From positions 1-6,527 of the forward strand of contig UQXE01000063.1 of the NCBI GenBank assembly GCA_900544965.1: a stretch of DNA of 6,527 nucleotides, read 5' to 3'. The position numbers were made by a program, and so were the translations under genes. Under the pieces are notes generated by a model, which made no database searches, was not told the DNA's origin, and saw only the letters and a list, made by a program, of their open reading frames with translations. This document shows, in pieces, positions 1-6,090 of this stretch (its first letter is position 1; every line of letters starts with the position of its first letter). The stretch is from an uncultured Eubacteriales bacterium (lineage in GTDB: Bacteria > Bacillota > Clostridia > Christensenellales > CAG-138).

Positions 1-68
1 CCAGTTCCCTCTGCTCCCTCAGCTCCTCCGCCAATACACCGTTTGCCTCGCTCAGATGGTTTAACGCG

Positions 69-401
69 ATGTGTGAGCATACCGCAAACAGGCCTACGCC
101 TTTTAGCAAAACAAACATGTGGAGAAGGGACATAGCTCGGAGAACGGAAGGCTATAAAGTCTTTGATGTCAACGCTCATGACCTGCGGTATACTTTTGCG
201 ACAACATTTTACGATGCCGGGGTAGACGTCAAGACGGCTCAACATCTACTGGGCCATAAAGACCTTATGACAACAATGAAGATATACATAAAAATGTCGG
301 AAGAGAAAAGCGATCCTATATTGACAAGTTTATTAACCATCTTGAAGGTACTTAACCATGCGGGTGTCAGTTTTGGGTGTCAAATGTACAAATGGAGCTA
401 A
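69..401 (+). pseudogene. Tyrosine recombinase (phage-type integrase), C-terminal remnant
   Basis: This is the C-terminal catalytic part of a tyrosine recombinase, the enzyme family that integrates and excises phages and integrative elements. The 110-residue frame carries the HxxR box (AHDLRYT, H37 and R40), the second catalytic histidine (LLGH, H63) and the nucleophile tyrosine (MKIY, Y73), with the familiar linking stretch DAGVDVKTAQ. Full-length relatives are roughly 350-400 residues. The N-terminal DNA-binding domain, the first catalytic arginine and the beta-sheet lysine are absent, and recognisable homology begins only near residue 12, so the ATG at 69 is just the first start in an open frame. 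After Y73 the family-like tail (IDKFINHL) lies in another frame from about 308 and stops at 353-355, pointing to a lost base in the A run at 306-309. It lies just beyond the 3' end of tRNA-Pro, a typical attachment site. The family call is secure; calling it a dead remnant is an inference. Confidence 0.85.
362..382. repeat. Tandem GGGTGTCA direct repeats
   Basis: The octamer GGGTGTCA occurs at 362-369 and again at 375-382, with a 13-base period. It lies just after the stop (353-355) of the likely original integrase frame and before the tRNA terminator. Short direct repeats next to an integrase gene can be recombinase arm-binding sites, but nothing here proves that role. Confidence 0.5.
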
Positions 402-411
402 AAGAGCCAGC

Positions 412-446
412 AAAAACCCCCTGAAACCCTAGAGTTTCAGGGGGTT
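412..446 (-). terminator. Rho-independent terminator of the tRNA operon
   Basis: The minus strand has a 13-bp perfect stem (arms 415-427 and 434-446, core CCCCCTGAAAC) with a 6-base loop, ending in a run of five T (complement of 412-416). It begins 5 bases after the CCA end of tRNA-Pro, as expected for the end of this tRNA transcript. Its plus-strand form lacks a good T run, so it is assigned to the minus strand. Confidence 0.9.
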
Positions 447-451
447 ATCCA

Positions 452-528
452 TGGTCGAGGCGACTGGATTCGAACCAGCGGCCTCTTGGTCCCGAACCAA
501 GCGCGCTACCAAACTGCGCTACGCCTCG
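452..528 (-). tRNA. tRNA-Pro (anticodon CGG)
   Basis: This 77-nt proline tRNA reads CCG codons. The minus strand folds as a complete cloverleaf: acceptor CGAGGCG/CGCCTCG, D-stem GCGC/GCGC, anticodon stem CTTGG/CCAAG around the loop TTCGGGA (anticodon CGG), and T-arm GCTGG-TTCGAAT-CCAGT. The discriminator is A and CCA is encoded (452-454). It is the second gene of a two-tRNA unit, 5 bases after tRNA-Thr. Its 3' end faces the integrase remnant and is the likely former attachment site. Confidence 0.97.
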
Positions 529-533
529 ACAGT

Positions 534-609
534 TGGAGCCAATGTGGGGACTCGGACCCCAGACCTGCGCATTACGAGTGCGCTGCTCTACCAACTGAGC
601 TACATTGGC
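534..609 (-). tRNA. tRNA-Thr (anticodon CGT)
   Basis: This 76-nt threonine tRNA reads ACG codons. The minus strand gives acceptor GCCAATG/CATTGGC, D-stem GCTC/GAGC, anticodon stem GCGCA/TGCGC around CTCGTAA (anticodon CGT), and T-arm TGGGG-TCCGAGT-CCCCA. The discriminator is T and CCA is encoded (534-536). It is first in the operon, about 17 bases below the -10 box, leaving a very short leader to be trimmed by RNase P. Its C34 anticodon, like that of the adjacent tRNA-Pro, reads a G-ending codon that a U34 isoacceptor elsewhere could usually also read. Confidence 0.97.
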
Positions 610-626
610 ATGCCCGACGATCATAG

Positions 627-655
627 ATTATAGCATATAAATCGCGCCCTGTCAC
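627..655 (-). promoter_or_regulatory. Sigma-A promoter of the tRNA-Thr/tRNA-Pro operon
   Basis: On the minus strand a -35 box GTGACA (650-655, five of six consensus bases) is followed by a 17-base spacer and a perfect TATAAT (627-632). The -10 box is preceded by TGC, making it an extended -10. Transcription would start near 620, about ten bases before tRNA-Thr. This near-consensus promoter fits a strongly expressed stable-RNA unit. Confidence 0.85.
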
Positions 656-696
656 TATTATTTAATAAAATTCAGTCCATTTTATCATATATCTTT

Positions 697-1896
697 TTAA
701 ATATTGTCTTTATTCAAAGAACGCTCAAGCAATGTGCCTGTCTGAGGATATTGCTCCCTCCTTGTCAGCTCCACTAATCCAAGTCTCGTGTATCCGAGGA
801 CAAAGCATTTGGACCTATCCTTTGACACCCCATCGTTCAATGCATTAAGCACGCTATCCCGGTTTTTCTGAAGCGCCATATCAATAAAATCAATAATTAT
901 TATCCCGCCAATATGTCTGAGACGAACCTGTCTTGAAATCTCCTTTGCCGCTTCGATATTAATCATAGTTGCATTATCCTCAAAATCACCTTCAGCTGTA
1001 CAACTGCCTGAGTTAACGTCTATAACCGTCATAGCCTCCACCTTATCTATAACAATATTAGCACCGCAGCTGAGTGGAACGGTTCTCATCAGCGTTTCCT
1101 CAATAAAACCATCTATAATTCTCCCTGAACAGGCCTCATCATATCTTAGGTTTGCTCTGGTCAATATGTTATTTGGAAGGTATCGTGTAAACTCGTCATA
1201 GAGTTCCCTGTCCAAAACTATAACGCTTTCTATATTAAACGACATGTTTTCGCGAATCAATCTGCAAACCAGGCCGCCCTCCCTGTATACAAGCGCCGGA
1301 GCTTTGGCCGTGTTTGCCCGTTCCAATATGTTATTCCAACATTCAACTAAACCGCATACTTCATCGCGTATCAGCTCTTCACCAACATATTCCGCGGATG
1401 TCCTTAATATTAAGCCGCAATTATACTCGTCCCTTATCTTGCATGCAATGGAGCGCAGACGTCTTTGCTCATCAACGTTTTCGATCCTTTTAGAAAGACC
1501 CGTTCCGGTATCATACGGCGTTATGACAGAGTATGAACCAGGCAGGCTTATCTTTGTTGTTACCTTGGGCCCCTTGCTCCCAAAGCCGTCCTTGCTGACC
1601 TGAACGAGCAATTCCTGCTCTTGGTGGACCAGATCCTCAATGCGGCCTTTTTTGTGCATATCCGTGCCATCATTCACTATATCCGACAAAAATAACACCG
1701 CGTTTTTCCCTCCCGTTCCAAGGTCTATAAACGCGGACTTCATTCCTGGCAGAACTACCTTTACACGTGAATTATAGATGCTTCCCACCATGCTTCCTAT
1801 ATTATCCCGCTCTGCATAAAGCTCGGTGGAATGACCGTCCTCCGTTAAGGCGGCCCTGATTATTCCGCATGCTCTATCCACAATCAGTTCTTTCAT
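697..1896 (-). CDS. rng: Ribonuclease G/E family endoribonuclease, short form without zinc-link
   Basis: Single-strand-specific endoribonuclease of the RNase E/G family, which matures rRNA and starts mRNA decay in the cytoplasm. The protein has 399 residues: an N-terminal RNase H-like segment with an embedded S1 domain (about 36-117), a TTKISLPG segment (113-120), a 5'-sensor-like R165-T166, and a DNase I-like catalytic region. The two metal-binding aspartates are present as D293 in VIDVNSG and D336 in IIIIDFIDM, 43 residues apart as in E. coli RNase E (D303/D346). The chain then stops soon after GLVELTRR. The CPxC zinc-link and small domain that normally follow are missing, and I found no cysteine pair in the other frames there. 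E. coli RNase G has 489 residues. The ATG at 1896 is preferred over an in-frame ATG at 1980 because it has a GGAGG site 4 bases upstream, overlaps the previous stop as TGATG, and gives the usual MKELIVD-like start. Confidence 0.93.
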   Translation of the reverse strand: MKELIVDRACGIIRAALTEDGHSTELYAERDNIGSMVGSIYNSRVKVVLPGMKSAFIDLGTGGKNAVLFLSDIVNDGTDMHKKGRIEDLVHQEQELLVQVSKDGFGSKGPKVTTKISLPGSYSVITPYDTGTGLSKRIENVDEQRRLRSIACKIRDEYNCGLILRTSAEYVGEELIRDEVCGLVECWNNILERANTAKAPALVYREGGLVCRLIRENMSFNIESVIVLDRELYDEFTRYLPNNILTRANLRYDEACSGRIIDGFIEETLMRTVPLSCGANIVIDKVEAMTVIDVNSGSCTAEGDFEDNATMINIEAAKEISRQVRLRHIGGIIIIDFIDMALQKNRDSVLNALNDGVSKDRSKCFVLGYTRLGLVELTRREQYPQTGTLLERSLNKDNI

Positions 1897-2576
1897 CAGT
1901 CCTCCAATTTGGGAAATAGCCTTCCATCCTGCGAATATATACACTGACGATGCACTGAGAAATGCGCGTTCCCTGTCCAATGCTCCTTTAACCTATTCAA
2001 GAGAAGATCCATATTCAAGCTTTCGCTTGCACTGAGCCTGCCCAACACCATCAATTCAGCATAACTGTCAGTTGCATCAATAAATTCTATTTTTTTTATC
2101 AGAGGTCTTAAATTTACCTCGCGCTCGCCTCCTTTACCGCGTTTCTTAACCATTATGCTGCCGCTCATCATATTTTCAATCGAGTTTTGCAACAGGGAAT
2201 AATCACCTTTATCGTTTGCAACGGCCTTTACCTTGTACATAGCCGCTGCCATCAGCACTGACAGCGAAGGCAATGCGGCGGAATCCATACATGCCTCTTT
2301 TATTGCAAATCCGTTAGGCAGCATGTCGTTTAACCGCTCCAAAAAAGCAGACGGATCCACATGCTCCGTGAGCTTTATATCAAACCACTCCGCTTCGCTG
2401 GTAACACCCACGGAGAGGGCTGTCGCAAACGACATAAGGGGATGAGGGTTAAACCCATTTGAATACGCGATGGGAAGCCCTGCACGCCTCATTGCCCTAT
2501 GAAACAGACGTTGCACATCAAGGTGGGAAACAAACCTTACCGAGTCATTCTTTTCAAATCTTGCAATAATCCGCAT
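1896..2576 (-). CDS. DUF2344 / TIGR03936 radical SAM-associated protein
   Basis: This 226-residue cytoplasmic protein belongs to the TIGR03936 (DUF2344) family, whose biochemical role is unknown and which is found beside, or fused to, TIGR03960 radical SAM proteins. Its signature is clear near the N-terminus: RFVSHLD (14-20), RAMRRAGLPIAYSNGFNPHP (27-46) and SVGVTSEAEWFDIKL (55-69). The rest is less conserved, with a basic KKRGKGGERE stretch in the middle that might contact nucleic acid (inference). The ATG at 2576 has GGAG six bases upstream and matches family starts; the ATG at 2597 would add seven residues and has only a weak site. The gene overlaps the radical SAM gene by 23 nt and shares one base with RNase G (TGATG), so the three are probably translationally coupled. 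Confidence 0.9.
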   Translation of the reverse strand: MRIIARFEKNDSVRFVSHLDVQRLFHRAMRRAGLPIAYSNGFNPHPLMSFATALSVGVTSEAEWFDIKLTEHVDPSAFLERLNDMLPNGFAIKEACMDSAALPSLSVLMAAAMYKVKAVANDKGDYSLLQNSIENMMSGSIMVKKRGKGGEREVNLRPLIKKIEFIDATDSYAELMVLGRLSASESLNMDLLLNRLKEHWTGNAHFSVHRQCIYSQDGRLFPKLED

Positions 2577-4389
2577 ATCTTTCTCCAAAACATCCATTGC
2601 AGCCCTGCCTGCAGTCCCTCGTCACGGCCGCCTTCATCGCCCTTAAATATTCACCCTTTAGATAGTCCTCGGTCACCAGCATATCCACATGCGACCATGG
2701 CAGCGGCTCATCCAGGTCGCGCCGCCGGTTTGCGTACTCCGCCGGATCCAACCCGCATTCCGCAAACGCCTCCGCATAGAGTTCCCTTTTAAAGCATTCA
2801 TCCCATGAATCAAACCGCGCGCCCTTATTATACGCCTTTACCAGCACCTCTGCCAAACGCCTGTCGCCCCTGGCAAACACAGCCTCAAGAGCGCTAGTAT
2901 GCGGGGCATGATATGCGAATTCAACGCCGCGGATACCTTTTAGCGCAGCCTTTAGTTTGCTTTGCTTATTAATAATCGTTTCCGTACTATCCTGCGGTTC
3001 CCATTGGAACGGGGTAAACGGCTTTGGAACAAAGGAGGATACGCTCACAGTAATTCTAAGGCCTTTACCGCGCTTTTCCTTTGGCACTGAATAAAACTCT
3101 GCGGATACCTTGCGCGCAAGATCGGCTATTCCCATCAGGTCCTCGTCTGTTTCCGTAGGAAGGCCCAGCATAAAGTAGAGCTTGACGCCTGTCCATCCGG
3201 ATTCAAAAGCGTCGCGCACGCTCCTCAAAAGATCGTCTTCGGTAACGCATTTATTTATTACATCCCTCATGCGCTGAGTACCAGCTTCCGGCGCAAAAGT
3301 AAGCCCAGATTTTCTAACCGATTGTATTCTTTCAAGATCGTCCTTTAAAAACGAATCAATTCTGAGCGATGGTAGCGATATTGATAAATGCTCGTCTTTA
3401 AACGTATCAATAATCTCAGGCACGAGACTATGGATATCAGAATAGTCGCCTGTGCTCAATGAAAACAGCGATATCTCGTCATAACCCGTACATGCTACCA
3501 GTTCTTTGGCCTGCTCCATAAGCTTGTCCTTGCTGCGCTCGCGAACAGGCCGGTATATAAACCCCGCCTGGCAAAACCTGCATCCCCGCGTGCAGCCGCG
3601 GAATACCTCGAGCGCAATACGGTCATGTACAATGCTCATATAAGGCACTATAGGCTTACCTATATATTCCGCCGAATCCAGGTTCTTAACCACTCGCCGG
3701 GTTACCTTGTCTGGAGCTGAGGGATCAAGCTTGTTTAACCTGGCGAACCTTCCGTTTGCATCGTACTCATCCTCATACATCATAGGTATGTAAACGCCGC
3801 GTACTTTTGAAAGTTCGCGTAAAATCCCCCGCCTGTCAAGCCCGCTGGCTCTGGCGCGCTTATAGGTCGATATAAACTCGCCTACCAATTCCTCTCCGTC
3901 GCCTATCATCACAGCGTCCATGAACGGCGCGACCGGCTCTGGGTTGCAGGTACAAGGTCCGCCGCATACGATTAGAGGGTCGCGCTCCCCCCTATCCCTG
4001 GAATAAAACGGAACGCCCGACAGATCCAGCATTGTCAATATGTTGCTGTAACACATCTCGTATAACAGAGAAAACCCAATTATATCAAATTCATTCAGGG
4101 GGCGCATACTTTCCAATGAAAAAAGCGGAATGGCCCGCTCCCTCATTGCCGCCTCCATATCTACCCATGGCGCAAAGGCGCGTTCGCAAACCGTATCTTC
4201 CCGTGAGTTTAAAATATTGTAGATTATTCTCGACCCTAAATGCGACATGCCAATCTCATATACATCCGGAAAGCAAAGGGCAAACTTAACGTTCGCGTCC
4301 CTTTTTAACGTCATATTCAACTCGCCGCCCGTATAGCGCGACGGTTTTTCCACACTGCCTAACAGCAGCTCTAGTGCATCCTTATTCAA
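2554..4389 (-). CDS. TIGR03960 family radical SAM protein (B12-binding-like N-terminus)
   Basis: A radical SAM enzyme of the TIGR03960 family; the reaction is unknown. From the TTG at 4389 it has 611 residues. The N-terminal third is the family's B12-binding-like Rossmann region (FPDVYEIGMSHLG, FAPWVDME, VCGGPCTCNPEP), but no DxHxxG cobalamin motif is visible, so cofactor binding is doubtful. The [4Fe-4S]/SAM motif is RGCTRGCRFCQAG, with C266, C270 and C273. The family block TFAPEAGTQRMRDVINK follows, then PKPFTPFQW and ARGDRR. A second CX3CX2C set (C593, C597, C600) plus C609 ends the protein. I chose TTG 4389 because it has GGAGG at 4398-4402, 8 bases upstream. The ATG at 4404 (616 aa) has no such site and abuts a hairpin. 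The frame is open to a TTG at 4452, which lies upstream of the predicted transcription start. It overlaps the DUF2344 gene by 23 nt. Confidence 0.93.
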   Translation of the reverse strand: MNKDALELLLGSVEKPSRYTGGELNMTLKRDANVKFALCFPDVYEIGMSHLGSRIIYNILNSREDTVCERAFAPWVDMEAAMRERAIPLFSLESMRPLNEFDIIGFSLLYEMCYSNILTMLDLSGVPFYSRDRGERDPLIVCGGPCTCNPEPVAPFMDAVMIGDGEELVGEFISTYKRARASGLDRRGILRELSKVRGVYIPMMYEDEYDANGRFARLNKLDPSAPDKVTRRVVKNLDSAEYIGKPIVPYMSIVHDRIALEVFRGCTRGCRFCQAGFIYRPVRERSKDKLMEQAKELVACTGYDEISLFSLSTGDYSDIHSLVPEIIDTFKDEHLSISLPSLRIDSFLKDDLERIQSVRKSGLTFAPEAGTQRMRDVINKCVTEDDLLRSVRDAFESGWTGVKLYFMLGLPTETDEDLMGIADLARKVSAEFYSVPKEKRGKGLRITVSVSSFVPKPFTPFQWEPQDSTETIINKQSKLKAALKGIRGVEFAYHAPHTSALEAVFARGDRRLAEVLVKAYNKGARFDSWDECFKRELYAEAFAECGLDPAEYANRRRDLDEPLPWSHVDMLVTEDYLKGEYLRAMKAAVTRDCRQGCNGCFGERYADYCKI

Positions 4390-4406
4390 AAACTTGGCCT
4401 CCATTA

Positions 4407-4425
4407 ACGGCCTGAATAGGGCCGT
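4407..4425 (-). other. Leader hairpin ahead of the radical SAM gene
   Basis: The arms ACGGCC (4407-4412) and GGCCGT (4420-4425) form a 6-bp GC-rich hairpin with a 7-base loop. It lies in the predicted leader between the promoter and the GGAGG site and ends two bases before the ATG at 4404. No T run follows, so it is not a simple terminator. It may shape the leader or hinder use of the ATG. Confidence 0.5.
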
Positions 4426-4439
4426 ATTGACATGCGTAC

Positions 4440-4468
4440 AGTGTAACAGCAATCGGCGTTAAGGTCAA
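4440..4468 (-). promoter_or_regulatory. Internal sigma-A promoter for the radical SAM - DUF2344 - rng trio
   Basis: On the minus strand TTGACC (4463-4468, five of six) and TACACT (4440-4445, four of six) are separated by exactly 17 bases. The -35 box overlaps the M50 stop codon. Transcription would begin near 4433, upstream of the hairpin and the TTG start. This is the only real gap in the five-gene block, and a promoter here would let the last three genes be expressed without the sporulation pair. Confidence 0.55.
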
Positions 4469-5337
4469 TCAATTAAAGATTTTAAAGTTGTATCCGATCC
4501 CTTTTTAGCGATTCCGGCCAGCAGCGCCCCCTCGTCAAGATAACCCGTGACGCTCATCCTGTCATCAATAACAACGATCAGATTGTAATATCCTGACGAA
4601 AGCAGCCTAAGCGCCGTACCCGCGGCGGCATCCCCTCCCAGGGCCAGCTGGCGAACCTGCAGCGCTTGCCCCTGTCTGAGCACATCGGATCTTCGTATCA
4701 TAGCCCTCATCTGTGCGCCCTCAGCGCATTTTATCTCCTTTAACGCGGCAATCAGCAAAAATAATCCCATTACGAGAACCGTAATATTTATGAGTCCCTT
4801 TATAAGCCCGTAAATACCCAGGGCAAGAATCGCGGCCCCAATTACAACGCCAATATATGCGGTTATCATGGTGGCGGTTCTCTTGCTTGAGATCAACGAT
4901 ATGGCAGCGCGCAGCATTCTGCCGCCGTCAAGCGGAAGCGCGGGGAGGAGATTTATAATTGCTATTGATAAATTTACAGATGAAAAGATGGACAGCGCCT
5001 CGTCGATAGCTGGGAAGAGCTGCCGTGCCGCAACGGCAGCTGTACCGATTATAAAGCTGCATACAGGACCCGCCGATGCTATAGCTAACTCGGCATGAAC
5101 CGACAAAAAGGAGTTTTCCTTGAGCCTTGCGACAAAGCCAAATGGCTGTATCTCAATTTTTATCACCCCAACGCCGAAGCTTCTAGCCATGTATGCGTGG
5201 CAGAGTTCATGCGCTGAAAGCGCAATAAACGCCATCAGCAGGATATCCAGCATCTCGAATATTCCGGCAAGCGGTATTATCAGTAACACGGGCAAACTGC
5301 ATTCCACAGAGATATGCCTGATCGAACAGATCCTCAT
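4465..5337 (-). CDS. spoIVFB: SpoIVFB-like site-2 (M50) intramembrane metalloprotease
   Basis: An intramembrane zinc protease of family M50. In Bacillus, SpoIVFB sits in the mother-cell outer forespore membrane and cuts pro-sigma-K late in sporulation. The 290 residues match SpoIVFB in length. The zinc motif HELCH spans 43-47 and the third ligand is D137 in LPALPLDGGR; as I recall, these are the very positions used in B. subtilis (H43, E44, H47, D137). ASAGPV (87-92) is another family hallmark. About six hydrophobic segments lie near 13-27, 30-50, 84-106, 118-135, 155-179 and 181-199. The C-terminal part (about 215-285) resembles the degenerate CBS domain of SpoIVFB (YYNLIVVIDDR). The start overlaps the upstream stop as ATGA and has a purine-rich GGGG site. 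Its pairing with a SpoIVFA-like gene supports this over a generic M50 protease; its substrate here is not shown. Confidence 0.9.
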   Translation of the reverse strand: MRICSIRHISVECSLPVLLIIPLAGIFEMLDILLMAFIALSAHELCHAYMARSFGVGVIKIEIQPFGFVARLKENSFLSVHAELAIASAGPVCSFIIGTAAVAARQLFPAIDEALSIFSSVNLSIAIINLLPALPLDGGRMLRAAISLISSKRTATMITAYIGVVIGAAILALGIYGLIKGLINITVLVMGLFLLIAALKEIKCAEGAQMRAMIRRSDVLRQGQALQVRQLALGGDAAAGTALRLLSSGYYNLIVVIDDRMSVTGYLDEGALLAGIAKKGSDTTLKSLID

Positions 5338-6029
5338 CCGTTCCCCTGCATATCTATATACTTGCTTACGTCCTGCGGCTTACCGCCCTTTGTTATGGCC
5401 ATGCTTAATACGCCGTCAGCGCCCAACTTTCCAAGGTTGTCAAGGCGCCTGAGCGGCTGGCCCTCTTCAGCAATGATTTCATCAAGGCCATAGTATACCG
5501 TTATTATATCGTTATCATGGGATACCATTACATATTTGCCAAGCGACGCATCCTGACCAACCGACTTTACCCTTCCGTCTTTAACGCATATTACAGCGGC
5601 CGAGCTTTGCGAAAAGAATCTCGCAAGGTTGCCGTCTTCAAGCAGTTCGCTCCTTGAAAACTCTACAGGGGCTGCCATGTCGCCCTTCTGCGCGAACACT
5701 GACAACAGACCCGGAAGCTCTACAAACTTCAGCTTGCCCGCCGGCTCCTCCATCTCGCTCTTGCCATCGTCAATTATTTCCTTTATACTTTCAAGCGCGC
5801 TGTTTGTGAGCGGAGTATCAACCCATTTTATCAATAATACCAAGGCGCATGCCGCAGCGCATATCCCAAGCTTAAGAAGCATGGAAGAAGCGCCGGAAGA
5901 GGTGAAAGAACCGCTGCGTTTCCTGCCCCTGCCGCCCTTTTGCATACTCCCCCGGTTAAACCGGCGGCGTCCCTGCCGCGTTTCAGTAGTAACAAAACCG
6001 GAAAGCTCAATCTTTTCAGGTTTATTCAT
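5334..6029 (-). CDS. spoIVFA: SpoIVFA-like membrane protein with degenerate LytM/M23 domain
   Basis: This 231-residue membrane protein is likely the SpoIVFA partner that anchors and holds back SpoIVFB until forespore proteases cut it. It has a very basic cytoplasmic N-terminus (RQGRRRFNRG, GRGRKRSG, about 18-40), one transmembrane helix at about 50-68, and an extracytoplasmic part ending in a LytM/M23-like fold (about 143-225: GKYVMVSHDNDIITVYYGL, then GQPLRRLDNLGKLG). Key M23 zinc residues are missing: there is no HxxxD segment, and the usual HxH position reads LSMAIT. It should therefore be a non-catalytic pseudo-enzyme, as for SpoIVFA. The ATG at 6029 follows a GGGGTG site 5 bases upstream. 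It overlaps the protease gene by 4 nt (ATGA), which suits equal amounts of a complex. Weak overall conservation makes the symbol less certain than that of its neighbour. Confidence 0.75.
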   Translation of the reverse strand: MNKPEKIELSGFVTTETRQGRRRFNRGSMQKGGRGRKRSGSFTSSGASSMLLKLGICAAACALVLLIKWVDTPLTNSALESIKEIIDDGKSEMEEPAGKLKFVELPGLLSVFAQKGDMAAPVEFSRSELLEDGNLARFFSQSSAAVICVKDGRVKSVGQDASLGKYVMVSHDNDIITVYYGLDEIIAEEGQPLRRLDNLGKLGADGVLSMAITKGGKPQDVSKYIDMQGNG

Positions 6030-6055
6030 ATAAGCACCCCCACTTTATCTGATTA

Positions 6056-6085
6056 TTAATATGTTGGCGGGCACTGGAATATTGC
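6056..6085 (-). promoter_or_regulatory. Possible sigma-E promoter of the spoIVFA-spoIVFB operon
   Basis: On the minus strand GCAATATT (6078-6085) and CATATTAA (6056-6063) are 14 bases apart. They resemble the sigma-E boxes KMATATT and CATACAMT at the right spacing, though the -10 matches only about five of eight positions. A start near 6048 would give a leader of about 19 bases containing the GGGGTG site. In B. subtilis the spoIVF operon is sigma-E controlled. I see no sigma-A promoter here. Tentative. Confidence 0.35.
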
Positions 6086-6090
6086 AGTGC
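6071..6090. repeat. Near-perfect 20-nt palindrome upstream of spoIVFA
   Basis: GCACTG (6071-6076) and CAGTGC (6085-6090) flank GAATATTG, whose AATATT core is itself a palindrome, so 18 of 20 positions are symmetric. It covers the proposed -35 box about 42-61 bases upstream of the spoIVFA start. It could be an operator for a dimeric regulator or a DNA hairpin. The nonamer GGAATATTG recurs 45 bases away at 6121-6129. Confidence 0.6.

Noticed and set aside
451..633. A 60-codon plus-strand open frame
   Set aside because: It is the antisense of the two tRNA genes, a well-known source of false proteins; both cloverleaves are complete on the minus strand.
1244..1603. A 119-codon plus-strand open frame inside rng
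   Set aside because: It is antisense to the conserved S1 and central regions of RNase G and matches no family I recognise.
1897..1980. A 28-residue N-terminal extension of RNase G from the ATG at 1980
   Set aside because: It lies wholly within the DUF2344 gene; the ATG at 1896 has a GGAGG site, a TGATG overlap and the family-like N-terminus.
2499..2792. A 97-codon plus-strand open frame rich in proline and serine
   Set aside because: It is a shadow of the radical SAM C-terminus and the DUF2344 N-terminus, both of which show clear family motifs.
5629..6033. A 134-codon plus-strand open frame
   Set aside because: It lies opposite the SpoIVFA-like gene and is serine/proline-rich as expected of a shadow frame; the minus-strand gene has a ribosome binding site and an operon overlap.
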